64,000 bases of DNA from Microbacterium sp. ET2 (GTDB lineage Bacteria; Actinomycetota; Actinomycetes; Actinomycetales; Microbacteriaceae): the NCBI RefSeq assembly GCF_030347395.1, contig NZ_CP128170.1, forward strand, positions 186,001-250,000, given 5' to 3'. The notes under the pieces were generated by a model. It saw nothing but the letters and a program-made list of their open reading frames with translations. It searched no databases and was not told where the DNA came from. This document shows positions 43,757-51,343 of this stretch, piece by piece (position 1 is the first letter of the stretch; each line of letters opens with the position of its first letter). The translations under genes and the position numbers were made by a program.

Positions 43757-45708
43757 CCACCGCCTACGACCGACTACTCGACAAGTTCCGCGATCACGGG
43801 CTATCGGTGAGGACGACGGGTCCGAACACCTCGTCGGCGCAAGCGCCGGGGCATTCGGGCGCCGACCTCAGTGTCAGCATCCGGCAGATCGATGGGCAAG
43901 TGCTCGTGCACTCCCACTCCGACCCCACCGAAGACGTGCTCGCCGCGCTAGGCGTGACCCACGCCGACCTGTTCGACTCCCCCCGCGGGACTCGCTACGA
44001 CTACCCGGACGGGCGGCAGGTTCACCGCTCCCCGGACAAGCGATTCCGGCAATCGGGGAACACAAAGGGGACCGCGCTGTACCGCGCAGACCGCCTCGTT
44101 GACGCGACCGACATCTGCGTCGTCGAAGGAGAGAAGGACGTGCACGCTCTCGAATCCCTCGGGGTCGTCGCGACCTGCACCGCGATGGGGGCCGGCAAGG
44201 CGCACAAGGCAGACTTGACGCCGCTGTACGGCAAGACGGTACGGATCATCCAGGATCGGGACGAGCCGGGCAGCAAGCACGCCGAACACCTACGTCAGCT
44301 TCTCGACGGTCACGCGACAGTGCTCGTCTACGAGCCCGCGGTCGGTAAGGACGCTGCAGACCACGTTGCCGCCGGCAAAGGCATCGCGGACTTCGCGGCG
44401 GTGCCGCTCCCCGCGATCACCAAGCCGTCGCTCACTGAACCTCGACCCGCCGAGCAGCGTCGACACCTTGTCGCGCCGGCCAGTGGCATCCGCACCGAAG
44501 CGCAGAAATGGTTCTGGGCTGACAGGATCCCGACGAACACGGTTGCGATCTTCGCCGGGCGCGGCGGGGAGGGCAAGACGACCTTCGCGTTTCACCTTGC
44601 GTCGGAGGTCACGCGCGGTGCCCTCCCCGGCTCTTTCCAGCGGTCACCCGCACCCGTGCTGATTTGGTCAGGCGAGGACCGATGGGAGAGCGTCATCATC
44701 CCGCGCCTGAAAGCAGCCGACGCCGATCTCGACCTCGTGTTCAAGCTCGGCATCGAGTCGACGATCGACGAGGTATCGCTAGAAGTCACGCCGAACCTTC
44801 CTGACGACCTTCCTCTCGTCCGCGCTGCCATCAACAGCGTCGGTGCACGGCTGGTGATTGTCGACCCGATCTCGTCGACGATGCGCGGAGACCTGAACAA
44901 GGAAGCCGACACCCGCCGCACCCTGGACGGTCTCGCTCGGATCGCCGAGCAGACGGGCGCAGTCATCCTCGCGATCCGGCACTTCAACAAGGGAACCGGC
45001 AACGCCAGCGACAAGGTATCTGGTTCGCACGCCTTCCGGGACGCCGCGCGCGCCGTGTTCCTCTTCGCTACCGACGAGGACACCGGCAACCGCATCGTCT
45101 CGCAGGACAAGGGCAACTACTCTCAGCACGGCGCCGGATCGGTCGCATTCCAGCTCGAGCCCGTCGAAATTGCCACCGACGACGGCGAGATGGCATCGGT
45201 GGCGAGGGTCGTGATCGTCGGCGAGTCCGAGGTGAGCGTGTCAGACATCATCAACCGCACACCACCGACCGGAGACGACCGCGAGGCGCACAACGCGGCC
45301 ACATCGTTTCTGCTCGACTACCTCCGTTCCTGTGACGCCGAAGAGGCGAAAGCGGCAAGCGTCATCAAAGCAGCGCGAGAGGCCGGCTTCTCCGAGCACG
45401 AGATCAAGAACGCGAGGGCTCGCAGCAAGACCCCAAAAGTCGTGTCCCGCAAGGCCGCGTTCGGCGGCGGATGGGTGTGGGCGATCGACCACGGACACCT
45501 GACTCCCACCGAGGCCGAGCAGTTCGACAGCTTGGCCGCATCTTTCCAAGGTGTCACCGAAGGTGCCGAAGAAATCAACTTCCTGAAACATGAGACCTTC
45601 GACACCTTGGTGACACCTTCGACCGAACCCGACTACTGCCTCCACGGCGTGACATTCGGTGCCAGGTGCAGCAAGTGCGGCGGCACAGCGACGGAACCGA
45701 CAGCATGA
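43753..45708 (+). CDS. Replication protein of element A (Toprim/RecA-like primase-helicase)
   Basis: 651 residues. The N-terminal primase zinc region has lost its cysteines (APGHSGADLSVSI, VHSHSDP). The Toprim domain is CVVEGEKDVHALESLGV with IIQDRDEPGSKH. A RecA-like AAA domain begins at FAGRGGEGKTTFAFHL (Walker A), with LIWSGEDRW and Walker B LVIVDPISSTM. The C-terminus is a winged-helix-like segment. It probably opens and primes the element's own origin; repeats in its 3' end (45547-45622) are a candidate origin. ATG overlaps the preceding stop. Confidence 0.88.
   Translation: MTTAYDRLLDKFRDHGLSVRTTGPNTSSAQAPGHSGADLSVSIRQIDGQVLVHSHSDPTEDVLAALGVTHADLFDSPRGTRYDYPDGRQVHRSPDKRFRQSGNTKGTALYRADRLVDATDICVVEGEKDVHALESLGVVATCTAMGAGKAHKADLTPLYGKTVRIIQDRDEPGSKHAEHLRQLLDGHATVLVYEPAVGKDAADHVAAGKGIADFAAVPLPAITKPSLTEPRPAEQRRHLVAPASGIRTEAQKWFWADRIPTNTVAIFAGRGGEGKTTFAFHLASEVTRGALPGSFQRSPAPVLIWSGEDRWESVIIPRLKAADADLDLVFKLGIESTIDEVSLEVTPNLPDDLPLVRAAINSVGARLVIVDPISSTMRGDLNKEADTRRTLDGLARIAEQTGAVILAIRHFNKGTGNASDKVSGSHAFRDAARAVFLFATDEDTGNRIVSQDKGNYSQHGAGSVAFQLEPVEIATDDGEMASVARVVIVGESEVSVSDIINRTPPTGDDREAHNAATSFLLDYLRSCDAEEAKAASVIKAAREAGFSEHEIKNARARSKTPKVVSRKAAFGGGWVWAIDHGHLTPTEAEQFDSLAASFQGVTEGAEEINFLKHETFDTLVTPSTEPDYCLHGVTFGARCSKCGGTATEPTA
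45547..45622. repeat. Iteron-like repeats in the 3' end of rep A (candidate origin)
   Basis: Variants of CGAAGGTGTC in two groups: direct copies at about 45547 (CAAGGTGTCA) and 45557 (CGAAGGTGCC), and inverted copies at about 45593 (GACCTTCG), 45600 (CGACACCTTG) and 45611 (TGACACCTTCG). They flank a more AT-rich stretch (GAAATCAACTTCCTGAAACA). Two repeat groups around an AT-rich core next to rep is the layout known for SaPI origins. Confidence 0.6.
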
Positions 45709-45977
45709 GCCGCGCCGACGTCGCCTACCGCGTCTTGCACGACGCGCTCGCCGAGATCGAGGCGCCTGCGTGCACGGGTGACGATCGCTTCCTCCTGGAA
45801 AGCCACGAGCTGGCGCCAGAGGAGCTACAGCACCTCGGTGCGACTGTCTGCCGCCCGTGCCCGGTCCGTGGCCTCTGCCGCGACTACGGCAACGCCGCCA
45901 GACCTCCCGCCGGCGTCTGGGCGGGACGCGTCTACCCGACCCCGAAACGCCGAACGGCGAAGGAGGACCAGCTATGA
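45705..45977 (+). CDS. WhiB-like (Wbl) iron-sulfur regulator, 90 residues
   Basis: Four cysteines at residues 23, 49, 52 and 58 in the Wbl pattern C-Xn-C-X2-C-X5-C (ACTGDD; VCRPCPVRGLC), followed by the AGVWAGR turn and a basic tail. Wbl proteins carry a 4Fe-4S cluster and work with the main sigma factor, and phage versions are known to affect host Wbl networks. ATG overlaps the rep stop. Element B has an equivalent right after its rep (55996). Confidence 0.85.
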   Translation: MSRADVAYRVLHDALAEIEAPACTGDDRFLLESHELAPEELQHLGATVCRPCPVRGLCRDYGNAARPPAGVWAGRVYPTPKRRTAKEDQL

Positions 45978-46273
45978 CCCGACACACAGCGCGCGCTCGC
46001 CACGTCGACATCTACGACGACGACGAGGTGCTCGTCGAACGGCGCCGCGCCCGCCGATGGGAACGCCGCGCGAAACGGCGCCGGCAAGTCCTGCTCCGCG
46101 CGCGCGACGAGCTCGACCAGATCGCCAACACCCTCGAGGCGCTCATCACCGCCCAGGCATCGACACCGAGATCACTGCGCCGACTCCTCGACCGCATCGA
46201 CGCTCTCGCCGACTCGATCGACGCTCACGCCACCGACGACACCTCACCCGCCTCCACCGACAACCACCGATGA
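45974..46273 (+). CDS. Hypothetical basic helical protein, 99 residues
   Basis: No family recognised. Arg-rich N-terminal half (ERRRARRWERRAKRRRQVLLRARDELDQIANTLEALI) followed by a helical segment; coiled coil likely. ATG overlaps the Wbl stop (ATGA). Part of the rep-wbl operon. Confidence 0.65.
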   Translation: MTRHTARARHVDIYDDDEVLVERRRARRWERRAKRRRQVLLRARDELDQIANTLEALITAQASTPRSLRRLLDRIDALADSIDAHATDDTSPASTDNHR

Positions 46274-46287
46274 AAGGAACACCGACC

Positions 46288-46503
46288 ATGACCGACCCCC
46301 GCACCGAGATCGCCGAGCAAACCGGCATCCCGGCCTCAGCGCTCCGCGGCACCACCCGAGACGAGCTACAGGCTCACGCCGACCAGCTCGTCGCGCTCGG
46401 CTACAGCACCCAGCGTGACCTCAGCCCGGCCGAGATCGTCGACCGCGCCCTCGGGAAGACCAGCGACGTCGACGACATCGTGAACACCGCCCTCAACCGA
46501 TAG
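46288..46503 (+). CDS. Hypothetical protein, 71 residues
   Basis: No family recognised. The segment ALRGTTRDELQAHADQLVALGYSTQRDLSPAEIVDRALG looks like two to three helices and could bind a partner protein. ATG 46288 follows AAAGGA at 10 bases; an in-frame ATG 46270 overlaps the preceding stop and would add six residues. Confidence 0.6.
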   Translation: MTDPRTEIAEQTGIPASALRGTTRDELQAHADQLVALGYSTQRDLSPAEIVDRALGKTSDVDDIVNTALNR

Positions 46504-46512
46504 GAGAACCCC

Positions 46513-47340
46513 ATGTACCTGCAGAACGAAGACAAGCACCTCGACCTCGCCGAATGGCTCGACACCCTCGAGCAGCTCGGTATCGACATCACCACGGCGT
46601 TCCCCGCCGTAGCCGACGCGAACCAACGGGTCGACCGCCTCGAGAAGATCCGGTCCGAGCACATCAGCACGCACCGTGACATCACGACCATCGCCCGCCA
46701 GCTCGGTACCGCCGACAACCTCGACGACACCACCGCGGTCCTGACCGTCGCGGATCACTTCGCGTACAGCCAGAGCGACGAGCACCGGCAGCGGGTCACC
46801 GAGATACTCGAACAGGCGGCGGACTTCGCCAAGGGCGACGCGATCCGCCGATTCCGTCACGCCAACATCCTCGCCGCGATCCGCCCCAGGTTCGACGCGC
46901 TCGCCGCACGGATCACCGAAGCTGAGCACGCCCTCCCGGGCGGTGTCCTCAATCTCGATGATGCCGCCCGCCTCGCTCACGCGGACACGTGGATGCAGCT
47001 CGAACGCGACATCGCCACCTGGAACACTCTCGCGGGTCTCCTCAACGACCTCGTGACCGCGCGTGTGCTGCAGCATCCCGCGACCGGGGACCAGCCCGCC
47101 AGCGGCATCGACTTCCTCATCGAGGACTACGACGCGTTCGACGACACGCTCGCCGGCCGCGGAAGCGTCCGCGCCATGGCGGCCGCGATCACCGCCGGAC
47201 GGCCCCGCCTCCTCACCCCGGACGAGATCACGCCCAGAAGCGCCGTGCAGCCACTCACACACGATCAGCAGGCTCGACGCACCTGGGAAGCCAACGAACG
47301 CGACAGGGCCGCACGCGCCGCCCTGCCGATCCCGGCCTGA
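46513..47340 (+). CDS. Hypothetical helical protein of element A, 275 residues
   Basis: No family recognised. Almost entirely helical, with likely coiled coils (ADANQRVDRLEKIRSEHISTHRDITTIARQL; FDALAARITEAEHAL), no membrane segment and no signal. It could be a scaffold- or capsid-associated protein, by its position after rep/wbl as in element B, where another coiled-coil gene follows (56663). There is no sequence proof of this. ATG 46513 follows AGGAG. Confidence 0.65.
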   Translation: MYLQNEDKHLDLAEWLDTLEQLGIDITTAFPAVADANQRVDRLEKIRSEHISTHRDITTIARQLGTADNLDDTTAVLTVADHFAYSQSDEHRQRVTEILEQAADFAKGDAIRRFRHANILAAIRPRFDALAARITEAEHALPGGVLNLDDAARLAHADTWMQLERDIATWNTLAGLLNDLVTARVLQHPATGDQPASGIDFLIEDYDAFDDTLAGRGSVRAMAAAITAGRPRLLTPDEITPRSAVQPLTHDQQARRTWEANERDRAARAALPIPA

Positions 47341-47417
47341 CCCTCGACCGGTCTGAGCGGCCAGCCCCACGCTCAGCGCCTTGACACCTCCACCACGGGG
47401 CACGAAGGAGAACCAAG

Positions 47418-47567
47418 ATGAATCCGCACCTCGACGAAGCGATCCAGCGCATCCAGCAGGCACAGGACAACGGCGGCCAGGGCAGCGAAGCGAGCGCAAC
47501 ACTCTTATTCGCACTCGCCGTCGTCGCCGTCGCCACCGAGCTGAAGCTGTCTCGCGAAGCAGCCTGA
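47418..47567 (+). CDS. Small hydrophobic-core protein, 49 residues
   Basis: Short gene with a strong ribosome-binding site (GAAGGAG, 7 bases before ATG 47418). Polar N-terminus with a Gln-rich helix (DEAIQRIQQAQDNGG), then ASATLLFALAVVAVATELKL, possibly one membrane helix. The function is unknown. Confidence 0.6.
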   Translation: MNPHLDEAIQRIQQAQDNGGQGSEASATLLFALAVVAVATELKLSREAA

Positions 47568-47741
47568 ACCAAAGGGGGGTGAGAGCACCGGAGGTCAGCG
47601 CTTCACGGGCCGACACGGTCGCATCCTCACCCCCTGCCCCCACCCCTCCCCCCGCCCCTCACGACCGCGGGGAGGAGCTGTGATCAACAGTTCCTACGGG
47701 TCTGGGGATTCCGACCCGTACATCTGATTGGAGACCTGACC
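47568..47741. other. Intergenic region with hairpin
   Basis: No gene seen. It contains a C-rich run and the hairpin ACGGGTC (47696-47702) / GACCCGT (47713-47719), which may terminate the rep operon. After it, GATTGGAG precedes the next small gene. Confidence 0.45.
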
Positions 47742-47894
47742 GTGTGGCCTCGCGTTCTGTACACGAAGTGCGTCGGTTGCGGCGCTGCTCTTTCGCATCA
47801 TCCGCGGCAGAGGAACCCGAAGAAGTGGTGCTCGGAGCGGTGCCGGGTCGCGACGTGGCGGGCGCGCCGCGCCGCAGACCCAACTACCGGATGA
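47742..47894 (+). CDS. Small zinc-finger protein, 50 residues
   Basis: GTG 47742 encodes a basic peptide with KCVGCGAAL and WCSERCRVATWRARR. This C-x2-C...C-x3-C layout followed by Arg-rich helix is common in tiny phage and island proteins and probably binds zinc. GATTGGAG lies 8 bases upstream. The stop overlaps the convergent membrane-protein gene by 11 bases. Confidence 0.6.
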   Translation: MWPRVLYTKCVGCGAALSHHPRQRNPKKWCSERCRVATWRARRAADPTTG

Positions 47895-48138
47895 TGAGCG
47901 CGAGCACGGCCGCGACGGTGGCGACCGCTGAGAGGATCGTGCTCGATACCGCGAGCCAGAATGAGCGGTTCGCAAGCCGGTTCGCTGCGTCGGTGGCCCT
48001 TTCCCGCGAGCGGCGGTCTAACTCGTCGACGTAGTAGCTGGTGCCGACCATGGTGTTCTGCGCCTCGCGGTCGTGGGCGGCGATCAGGTCCGCGTCGGTC
48101 ATCTTCCGCAGCTGCTCGATTGATCGCGCCATTCCCAT
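47884..48138 (-). CDS. Membrane protein, 84 residues (element A cargo)
   Basis: No family recognised. Cytoplasmic N-terminal part (SIEQLRKMTDADLIAAHDREAQN) and a C-terminal membrane helix (FWLAVSSTILSAVATVAAVLALII). Encoded against the direction of the element's other genes, typical of cargo with its own promoter. It is divergent from the next gene, also a membrane protein. Confidence 0.65.
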   Translation of the reverse strand: MGMARSIEQLRKMTDADLIAAHDREAQNTMVGTSYYVDELDRRSRERATDAANRLANRSFWLAVSSTILSAVATVAAVLALIIR

Positions 48139-48182
48139 GGGCAGACGATAGCGCGAACTCCCCTCCCCGCTACCGTGGGCGA

Positions 48183-48638
48183 ATGACCATCAGTGATGTG
48201 ATTCAGCTCGCCGCGGTGCTCGTCGCCGTCGCCGCGTCCGTGATCGCGCTCGTGATTGCCACCGTTGACCGGAAGACACAGCTGCGGATCGCGGAGAAGG
48301 ACCGCGCGCAGGCGCGCCTCGCCGTCGAGCTCGAGTACGCGGTCAGGTTGAGTGCGAATCGCAACATGGGCGGTAGTGCCGACCCGGCCGAGAGCAAACG
48401 GCTCGGCGCTGAGGCTCTCGCGCTCGCCGTCGTCGTCGGCAAGCGATGGGTTCCACGACAGTACGACCACGTGATGGACGGGCGGACGCCTGAGGAGATC
48501 GCCGCGATGTTCGACAACGACGAGAGCCCCCAGTGGGTCAAGTGGCGGAACGAGGCCGCCGTGGCCGTGCAGGCCATCGTGGACGAGATGTACGAGACCT
48601 CGCCACGTCACCGTCCCGCCGGCAACGGCGACGCGTGA
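48183..48638 (+). CDS. Membrane-anchored protein, 151 residues (element A cargo)
   Basis: No family recognised. N-terminal membrane helix (IQLAAVLVAVAASVIALVIATV), then a helical linker and a soluble domain with VVGKRWVPRQYDHVMDGRTPEEIAAMF. ATG 48183. It precedes the 261-residue gene by 10 bases, so the two are probably one cargo operon. Confidence 0.65.
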   Translation: MTISDVIQLAAVLVAVAASVIALVIATVDRKTQLRIAEKDRAQARLAVELEYAVRLSANRNMGGSADPAESKRLGAEALALAVVVGKRWVPRQYDHVMDGRTPEEIAAMFDNDESPQWVKWRNEAAVAVQAIVDEMYETSPRHRPAGNGDA

Positions 48639-48648
48639 GCGGGGCCTC

Positions 48649-49434
48649 ATGAGTCGCCGCTACGTCACCGATCCGGCCGACAACCTCGACCCGCAGTTCG
48701 TGCGGCGCGTTCTCTCCGACCTCTGCGACCTGTGGGAGAAGTCGGCGGACGATGAGCGGCGCTTTCGAGCCGAGGTAGATCTCGCTCAAGCGACATCGAT
48801 CCACACTCACGCGCACCACGCAGTGAGGTTGGGGCGCGCGATCCTGGCCCTCGACGAAGGGAGGTTCGGCGCCGAGATGGTCCCGCTCGTAAGGTTCCTC
48901 CTGGAGTGCGGGGTCACGGCGGCGTGGCTCCTTCTCACGCCCGGGTCGGGGCAAACGTTGATCCGTGACGGCGCCGACTCGCGCCGAAAGGCGTTGGTCG
49001 AGCTTGCCGAGCTGGGCGAGGAGGTGAATCCCGGCTACGACCAGGCGCTCGAAGCGCTAGCCCATCTCGAAGACGCATCGAAGGCGTATCAGGTCAAGCA
49101 TCGGTGCGAATCGCTGATCGAAGGGAAGCGGCTGTATGTGCTCTACAGGGTGCTGTCGGCAGAGTCTCACGCCGGGATGGGCGTGGCGGACCTCTACACC
49201 GTCAGCATGGACGACAGCCCTATTGGAATCGCGTTCGACGACGCGCCCCGATTTAGCACGCGCGCGTCCACGCTCGGCATCGCCGCGTGCATGCTGTTGC
49301 TCGCGATCAACGCCGACGAACTCGCGCGGATCAAGCCGCGCCGCACCACCCAGATCGCCAAACTCGCAAAACGCCTTGGTGTCGGGACTCGCATTGTCCG
49401 CGCGGACGGAAGCGAACTTCCCCCGCGCACGTAA
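48649..49434 (+). CDS. Helical cargo protein, 261 residues (DUF5677-like style)
   Basis: Mostly helical. HHAVRLGRAILALDEGRFGAEMVPLVRFLLECGVTAAWLLL and LYRVLSAESHAGMGV recall helical DUF5677-type proteins of unknown function; the assignment is tentative. No enzyme motif is obvious. It ends 22 bases before the right attachment core of element A, the position where islands often keep defence or fitness genes. Confidence 0.6.
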   Translation: MSRRYVTDPADNLDPQFVRRVLSDLCDLWEKSADDERRFRAEVDLAQATSIHTHAHHAVRLGRAILALDEGRFGAEMVPLVRFLLECGVTAAWLLLTPGSGQTLIRDGADSRRKALVELAELGEEVNPGYDQALEALAHLEDASKAYQVKHRCESLIEGKRLYVLYRVLSAESHAGMGVADLYTVSMDDSPIGIAFDDAPRFSTRASTLGIAACMLLLAINADELARIKPRRTTQIAKLAKRLGVGTRIVRADGSELPPRT

Positions 49435-49456
49435 ACACTATTCAAGTTACCGCTTG

Positions 49457-49462
49457 CAGCCC
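49457..49462. repeat. Attachment-site core, right end of element A
   Basis: CAGCCC, shared with 40051-40056. To its right lies the N-terminal half of the pilin-like gene. To its left, GCTTGCAGCC changes the host frame and gives an early stop. Confidence 0.7.
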
Positions 49463-49576
49463 TGCGGTCATCAAAGTGATGAGCACCCAGCCGGGCACGT
49501 CGCCTCGGTCATCGGCGACCACCTCGCCGAACGCGCTCCGCGCGCGGATCCAGTTTCGGCTCACGAGCTCGCGCAT
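49457..49576 (-). pseudogene. 5' part of the pilin-like gene split by element A
   Basis: ATG 49576 with GAAAGGAG 6 bases upstream encodes 40 host residues, including GDVPGWVLITLMTAGL. It then runs into element A, where four foreign residues precede a stop at about 49442. The remainder of the gene lies at 39970-40056, 9.4 kb away. The intact product would be a 66-residue single-helix protein. Confidence 0.85.
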
Positions 49577-49637
49577 GCCGTTCTCCTTTCGTCGGGGCCG
49601 CCCGGCCCAGTCGTGGCGGGTGCTGAGGCGGTTACGG

Positions 49638-49731
49638 TCATCCGATCCCCAACCGCAGCAGGAAGATGCCGGGGAACACGGCGAAGAGCACGCTCAGCGG
49701 CAGGATCAGGAAGACCAGGGGCACGAGCATG
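49638..49731 (-). pseudogene. tadC: 3' end of tadC separated by element B
   Basis: Encodes MLVPLVFLILPLSVLFAVFP and then GIFLLRLGIG and a stop (49638-49640), the typical last membrane helix of a TadC/GspF-type protein. The rest of tadC is at 62686-63552. Joined at the 12-bp core, the frame continues from GRNEIAMLVP without a break. It is followed on the host side by the pilin-like gene. Confidence 0.9.
49720..49731. repeat. Attachment-site core, left end of element B
   Basis: GGCACGAGCATG, identical to 62702-62713. It lies in the tadC reading frame (MLVP codons on the minus strand). The integrase -10 follows 3 bases to the right. Confidence 0.88.
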
Positions 49732-49734
49732 TGC

Positions 49735-49748
49735 TATAGATTCTCCTC
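49735..49748 (+). promoter_or_regulatory. Promoter -10 of integrase B, leaderless start
   Basis: TATAGA (49735-49740) lies 8 bases before ATG 49749, so transcription should start at or next to the ATG. The -35 region would lie in host tadC sequence; AGACCA (49712-49717) is only a weak match. Confidence 0.5.
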
Positions 49749-51185
49749 ATGACCTCGACGCAACCCCCGAGGGCGGTGATCTACTGCCGCATAAGCGACG
49801 ACCCCACCGGCCGCGCAGCTGGCGTTGACCGTCAGCGCGATGAATGTGCTGCGCTTGCCGATACCAAGGGCGTCGAGGTCATTGACACGCTGGTCGACAA
49901 CGACCTCAGCGCCACCACCGGGAAGCGTCGCCCCGGGTTCGAGCGGGTCCTCGAGATGATCCGCGCCGGGCGCATCGACACCATCGTCGTGTGGCACACC
50001 GACCGCCTCTACCGGCTCCCCCGTGACCTTGAGCCGATCATCGCTCTCGCCGAAGGGCGCCGCCTCCGATTCCTCACTGTGACGGCGTCAGAGATCGACC
50101 TGAATACACCGAGCGGTCGGATGGTAGCGAGGATGCTCGCGGCCGCCTCCGCCCAGGAGGTCGAGCACAAGGCAGACCGGCAGCGTTCCGCCGCAGATCA
50201 GCGAGCGGCGAAAGGTCTGCCCACAGCCCGGCCGGGCTATGGGTACCGGCGTGTTGACGGTCACGACGTGATCAATAAGGACGAAGCCGCGGTCATTACC
50301 GAGGCGGCACGACGGGTGTTGAACGGTGAATCCCTCCGCTCGATCGTCGCCGACTACAAGCTGCGTGCGATCCCCTCGCCCGCCGGCGCGCCGTGGCAGC
50401 CGGTCACCCTCCGACAGCTCATCCAACGCCCGAGCCTCACAGGCCTGCGCACACACCGCGGGAAGGTCGTCGGAGACTTCGACCCCAGCCTGCACCCCGC
50501 GATCCTCGACCGTGACACCCACGACCGCCTCGTCGCGTTCCTCACCGACCCGACACGCAAGACAGCAAACGTTGGGCACCCGCCCAAGCACCTGCTCTCA
50601 GGTATCGCGATGTGTGGCCTCTGCGGAGACACTCTCGGCGGGAAGATGAAGCGACTGCCCCCGTGGACGCCGAAGCTGGGACAGAAGTCGAAGCCGGTGA
50701 AAGCGGCGTACGCGTGCGACACCTGTCACAAGGTGCGGCGCCTGCAGGAACCCGTCGATGAATTCGTGACCGAGGTGCTGCTTCGCAGGCTCGAGCGGGA
50801 CGACGCCGCCGAACTGTTTACCACCGGCGACGCTGACGCGGCGAGGGAAGCACGCGACGCGATCGCCGCTGTCAACGCCCGTCTCGCATCGGCCGCGGAC
50901 CTGTTCGCTGACGGTGCGATCGACGCGGCACAGCTGGAGCGGATCACTGCGCGCGGACGCGCTGACCGGAAACAGCTCGAGAGAGAGCTCGCCGCTGCAC
51001 TCCCTCCAGCGCTCCCTACCGAGGCTGTTGGGGAGCGAGCTCGCGAGGTGTGGGCGACGTTGGATCCGGAACGGCGAAGAGCGATCGTGTCCGCGCTGAT
51101 GCGGGTGACGATCATGCCGGCCGGATCCGGCACAAGCTTCAACCCCGAACTTGTCCGCATCGAGTGGGTGTCGGACACCGGGTGA
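49749..51185 (+). CDS. Large serine recombinase (integrase of element B)
   Basis: 478 residues. Resolvase domain with AVIYCRISDDPTGRAAGV (catalytic Ser), VDNDLSATTGKRRPGFERVL and TDRLYRLPRDLEPII; recombinase domain (ARPGYGYRRVDGHDVINKDEAAVI); zinc ribbon (MCGLCGDTLGG, YACDTCHKV); coiled coil and C-terminal VSALMRVTIMPAGSG. Similar in build to the element A enzyme but clearly diverged, in line with its different target site. It should act on the tadC site. Leaderless start at ATG 49749. Confidence 0.95.
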   Translation: MTSTQPPRAVIYCRISDDPTGRAAGVDRQRDECAALADTKGVEVIDTLVDNDLSATTGKRRPGFERVLEMIRAGRIDTIVVWHTDRLYRLPRDLEPIIALAEGRRLRFLTVTASEIDLNTPSGRMVARMLAAASAQEVEHKADRQRSAADQRAAKGLPTARPGYGYRRVDGHDVINKDEAAVITEAARRVLNGESLRSIVADYKLRAIPSPAGAPWQPVTLRQLIQRPSLTGLRTHRGKVVGDFDPSLHPAILDRDTHDRLVAFLTDPTRKTANVGHPPKHLLSGIAMCGLCGDTLGGKMKRLPPWTPKLGQKSKPVKAAYACDTCHKVRRLQEPVDEFVTEVLLRRLERDDAAELFTTGDADAAREARDAIAAVNARLASAADLFADGAIDAAQLERITARGRADRKQLERELAAALPPALPTEAVGERAREVWATLDPERRRAIVSALMRVTIMPAGSGTSFNPELVRIEWVSDTG

Positions 51186-51191
51186 AGACTC

Positions 51192-51317
51192 GCGAGACCG
51201 GGCTCGGATGCCGACGAAGGTCTCGCTTGAGGAGGAGACACCTGTCTCCCCCTGAGGTCGGAAGGAGTTTCCGACCTGACAGAAGATGCCCCCGCCGAGC
51301 TGGCACTCGACGAGGGC
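51192..51317 (+). ncRNA. Structured RNA element, copy B (four hairpins)
   Basis: Same position as copy A. P1: GCGAGACC (51192-51199) with GGTCTCGC (51219-51226), capped by CGG-ATG-CCG. P2: GGAGAC-ACCT-GTCTCC, identical to copy A. P3: AGGTCGGAA (51255-51263) with TTCCGACCT (51269-51277). P4: GCCCCCG (51288-51294) with CGAGGGC (51311-51317), inner CGAG/CTCG. P1, P3 and inner P4 differ in sequence from copy A on both sides of each stem, keeping pairing. The linker CTGACAGAAGATGCCCCCGC is conserved. Confidence 0.75.
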
Positions 51318-51343
51318 GAAGTGATCAATCGAAAGGACCGATC

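Larger units (their letters stand above)
40051..49462 (+). mobile_element. Integrative element A (9.4 kb, serine integrase)
   Basis: Bounded by CAGCCC at 40051-40056 and 49457-49462, the two halves of a host gene lying outside it. Contents in order: integrase, structured RNA, small genes, tRNA-Arg(UCU), CxxC protein, conserved 94-residue protein, Rep with internal iterons, Wbl, helical small proteins, membrane proteins and cargo. No capsid, tail, conjugation or large terminase gene is visible. It shares its layout with element B but has only patchy sequence similarity to it. Confidence 0.85.

Noticed and set aside
48649..49434. Known defence-system assignment for the element A cargo
   Set aside because: No nuclease, NTPase, TIR, HEPN or toxin motif could be pointed to; left as unknown cargo.
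51286..51325. Small peptide frame inside the structured RNA (ATG CCC CCG ...)
   Set aside because: The frame stops early in copy B and runs into the next gene in copy A; the changes between copies preserve pairing, not codons.
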